Origin: an uncultured Bacteroidales bacterium
GTDB lineage: Bacteria > Bacteroidota > Bacteroidia > Bacteroidales > UBA932
Reading direction: 5' to 3'
Assembly: GCA_944326365.1 (NCBI GenBank)
Contig: CALVDR010000011.1
Span: forward strand, 1 to 64,000
DNA: 64,000 nt
Numbering within the stretch: position 1 is the stretch's first letter; each line of letters begins with the position of its first letter. Shown piece by piece: positions 62,976 through 64,000 of the stretch. The translations under genes were made by a program, and so were the position numbers. The notes under the pieces are model-generated. The model was not told where the DNA came from, ran no database searches, and saw only the letters and a list, made by a program, of their open reading frames with translations.

Positions 62976-63006
62976 CAAATTTAGATATTTTTTTTATTAT
63001 TCCAAA
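62976..63006 (-). promoter_or_regulatory. promoter of the five-gene surface operon
   Basis: Minus strand TTTG (63006-63003), 19 bases, TAAATTTG (62983-62976), 28 bp before the ATG. It is an exact consensus match. Confidence 0.85.
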
Positions 63007-63072
63007 TGTCGGATCTTTTATCGCATTCAGAGCAATTGTCGCGGCACTGCATCGGTTTCAGAGTTTTTTTAT

Positions 63073-63080
63073 TAATTTTG
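63073..63080 (+). promoter_or_regulatory. -7 box of parE
   Basis: TAATTTTG fits the -7 consensus. A -33 TTTG is not visible. The ATG follows at 63143. Confidence 0.5.
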
Positions 63081-63142
63081 CAGAAATGTGCCTTTCTCCG
63101 CATCGAGACGGCCTGCAAACAACAATAGACGACATACCATAT

Positions 63143-64000
63143 ATGGCAGAGAATATCACGAACATCACCGCCGAATATACCGATGACAACATCAAGACCC
63201 TGGAATGGAACGAGCATATCAGGAAGAGGGCCGGAATGTACATCGGAAATCTCGGAGGAGGAGCGAATCCCGGAGACGGCATCTATGTACTTCTGAAAGA
63301 GATTATCGACAATTCCGTGGATGAGTTCACATCCGGTTTCGGGAAGAACATCGTGATAAACATTGACGGAAAGACAGTGACCGTACGGGACTACGGCCGC
63401 GGCATCCCGCTCGATTCCGTAGTGAAGGCTACCAGCAACCTGAACACCGGAGGAAAGTTCGACAACAAGGTCTTCAAGAAATCGGTAGGACTGAACGGAG
63501 TCGGAACGAAAGCCGTGAATGCCCTGTCCGAATATTTCTATATAGAGTCGTTCAGAAACGGAGAGTCATCGTTTGCAGAGTACTCGCGCGGCGTGCTGAA
63601 GGAGTCAGGGAAACATGAGACCAGGGAAAAGAACGGCACTCTGGTGAAATATGTGGCCGATTCCGAACTTTTCGGTGATTTCGGATACAATCTTGAATTC
63701 GTCGAGACTCTTCTGAAGAACTATTCATACTTGAAAAAAGGTCTTACCCTGACACTGAACGGGACGGCATACAATTCGAAAAACGGACTTCTGGATCTGG
63801 TGAACGAGAACATGTCGGAAGAGCCGCTGTATCCTCCCATCCATCTGGAAGGGGAAGACATAGAAGTAGTCCTGACTCACGGAAACAGCTACGGCGAGAA
63901 CATATCTTCTTTCGTGAACGGACAGAACACGCGAGACGGAGGTACGCATCTGGCCGCATTGCGCGAAGCGGTGGTGAAGACTCTGAAAGAGTTCTACAAG
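63143..64000 (+). CDS. parE: DNA topoisomerase IV subunit B (3' truncated by window edge)
   Basis: 286 codons of a type IIA topoisomerase ATPase subunit, open to the last base of the window. EIIDNSVDEF holds the ATP-binding Asn, DYGRGIP the Asp-Gly-rich loop, and GLNGVGTKAVNALS the second GHKL motif. LEWNEHIRKRAGMYIGNLGGG is the typical ParE/GyrB N-terminus, given here as two pieces. The short N-terminal lead before the first strand fits Bacteroidetes ParE better than GyrB, but the subtype should be checked with the full gene. Confidence 0.9.
   Translation, partial: MAENITNITAEYTDDNIKTLEWNEHIRKRAGMYIGNLGGGANPGDGIYVLLKEIIDNSVDEFTSGFGKNIVINIDGKTVTVRDYGRGIPLDSVVKATSNLNTGGKFDNKVFKKSVGLNGVGTKAVNALSEYFYIESFRNGESSFAEYSRGVLKESGKHETREKNGTLVKYVADSELFGDFGYNLEFVETLLKNYSYLKKGLTLTLNGTAYNSKNGLLDLVNENMSEEPLYPPIHLEGEDIEVVLTHGNSYGENISSFVNGQNTRDGGTHLAALREAVVKTLKEFYK

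Overview
The window looks like a chromosomal segment of a Bacteroidota species, most likely an uncultured gut-type Bacteroidales of roughly 50 % GC. The support is: promoters of the Bacteroidetes type (TTTG, about 19 bases, TAnnTTTG) upstream of many genes; surface lipoproteins with DUF4493 and PCMD-type domains; a tmRNA whose tag is GNNNYALAA, close to the GENNYALAA-type tags of this phylum; ATP-type PEP carboxykinase; a ParE-type topoisomerase; DUF1573 and golvesin-like proteins. Strand changes are frequent, there is no transposase, phage or CRISPR array, and most genes are housekeeping.

Layout. 1-7.3 kb: the end of a repeat-rich protein, endonuclease III, a K+/H+ antiporter, a ModF-like double ABC ATPase, an ACT protein with phenylacetate-CoA ligase, and phosphoglucomutase. 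7.4-15 kb: a THUMP-like methyltransferase, a PurF homologue that lacks the N-terminal cysteine, hibernation factor HPF, XerC, CCA-adding enzyme, an HsdR-N nuclease-like protein and a secreted esterase. 15-16.3 kb: an RNA and repeat island with tRNA-Val, a 102-bp inverted-repeat element, tmRNA, a 24-bp perfect inverted repeat that uses the tmRNA 3' end, and two 138-bp tandem repeats. 16.3-24.7 kb: a Sel1 protein, PckA, RecQ, an outer-membrane barrel and an MsbA-type exporter. 24.7-31.5 kb: a tightly packed five-gene cluster (CBM9-like protein, sugar-kinase-like phosphotransferase, VanZ, a 1054-residue golvesin/amidase-like secreted protein, and a CyuA-like lyase). 31.5-38.6 kb: RmuC, a TRIC/UPF0126 channel, tRNA-Glu, a DMT protein, GlmM with a NamZ-like DUF1343 protein, a TerB/DnaJ protein and a metallophosphoesterase. 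38.7-49.5 kb: L31 type B, DPP-IV, an operon of orphan membrane sensor, TrkH and RecD-like helicase, a GT2 glycosyltransferase, TrkA and an ABC-F ATPase. 49.5-54.9 kb: an anSME-type radical SAM enzyme with an Fn3 lipoprotein, ferritin, a 56-residue ferredoxin, DUF1573 and a manganese exporter-like protein. 54.9-62.9 kb: a five-gene surface lipoprotein/outer-membrane operon from one near-perfect promoter. 63.1 kb to the end: ParE, cut by the window edge.

Functional links. Potassium handling recurs (antiporter, TrkH, TrkA). Amino-sugar and cell-wall genes are spread through the window (GlmM, NamZ-like, amidase-like, MsbA-like, GT2). Iron and metal genes sit together (ferritin, ferredoxin, Mn transporter). 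The most unusual feature is not a gene family. It is a recurrent pattern of short hairpins with three-base loops (TCC/GGA, TTC/GAA, TGC and similar), found at 3' ends, in tandem repeats and apparently inside coding sequence.
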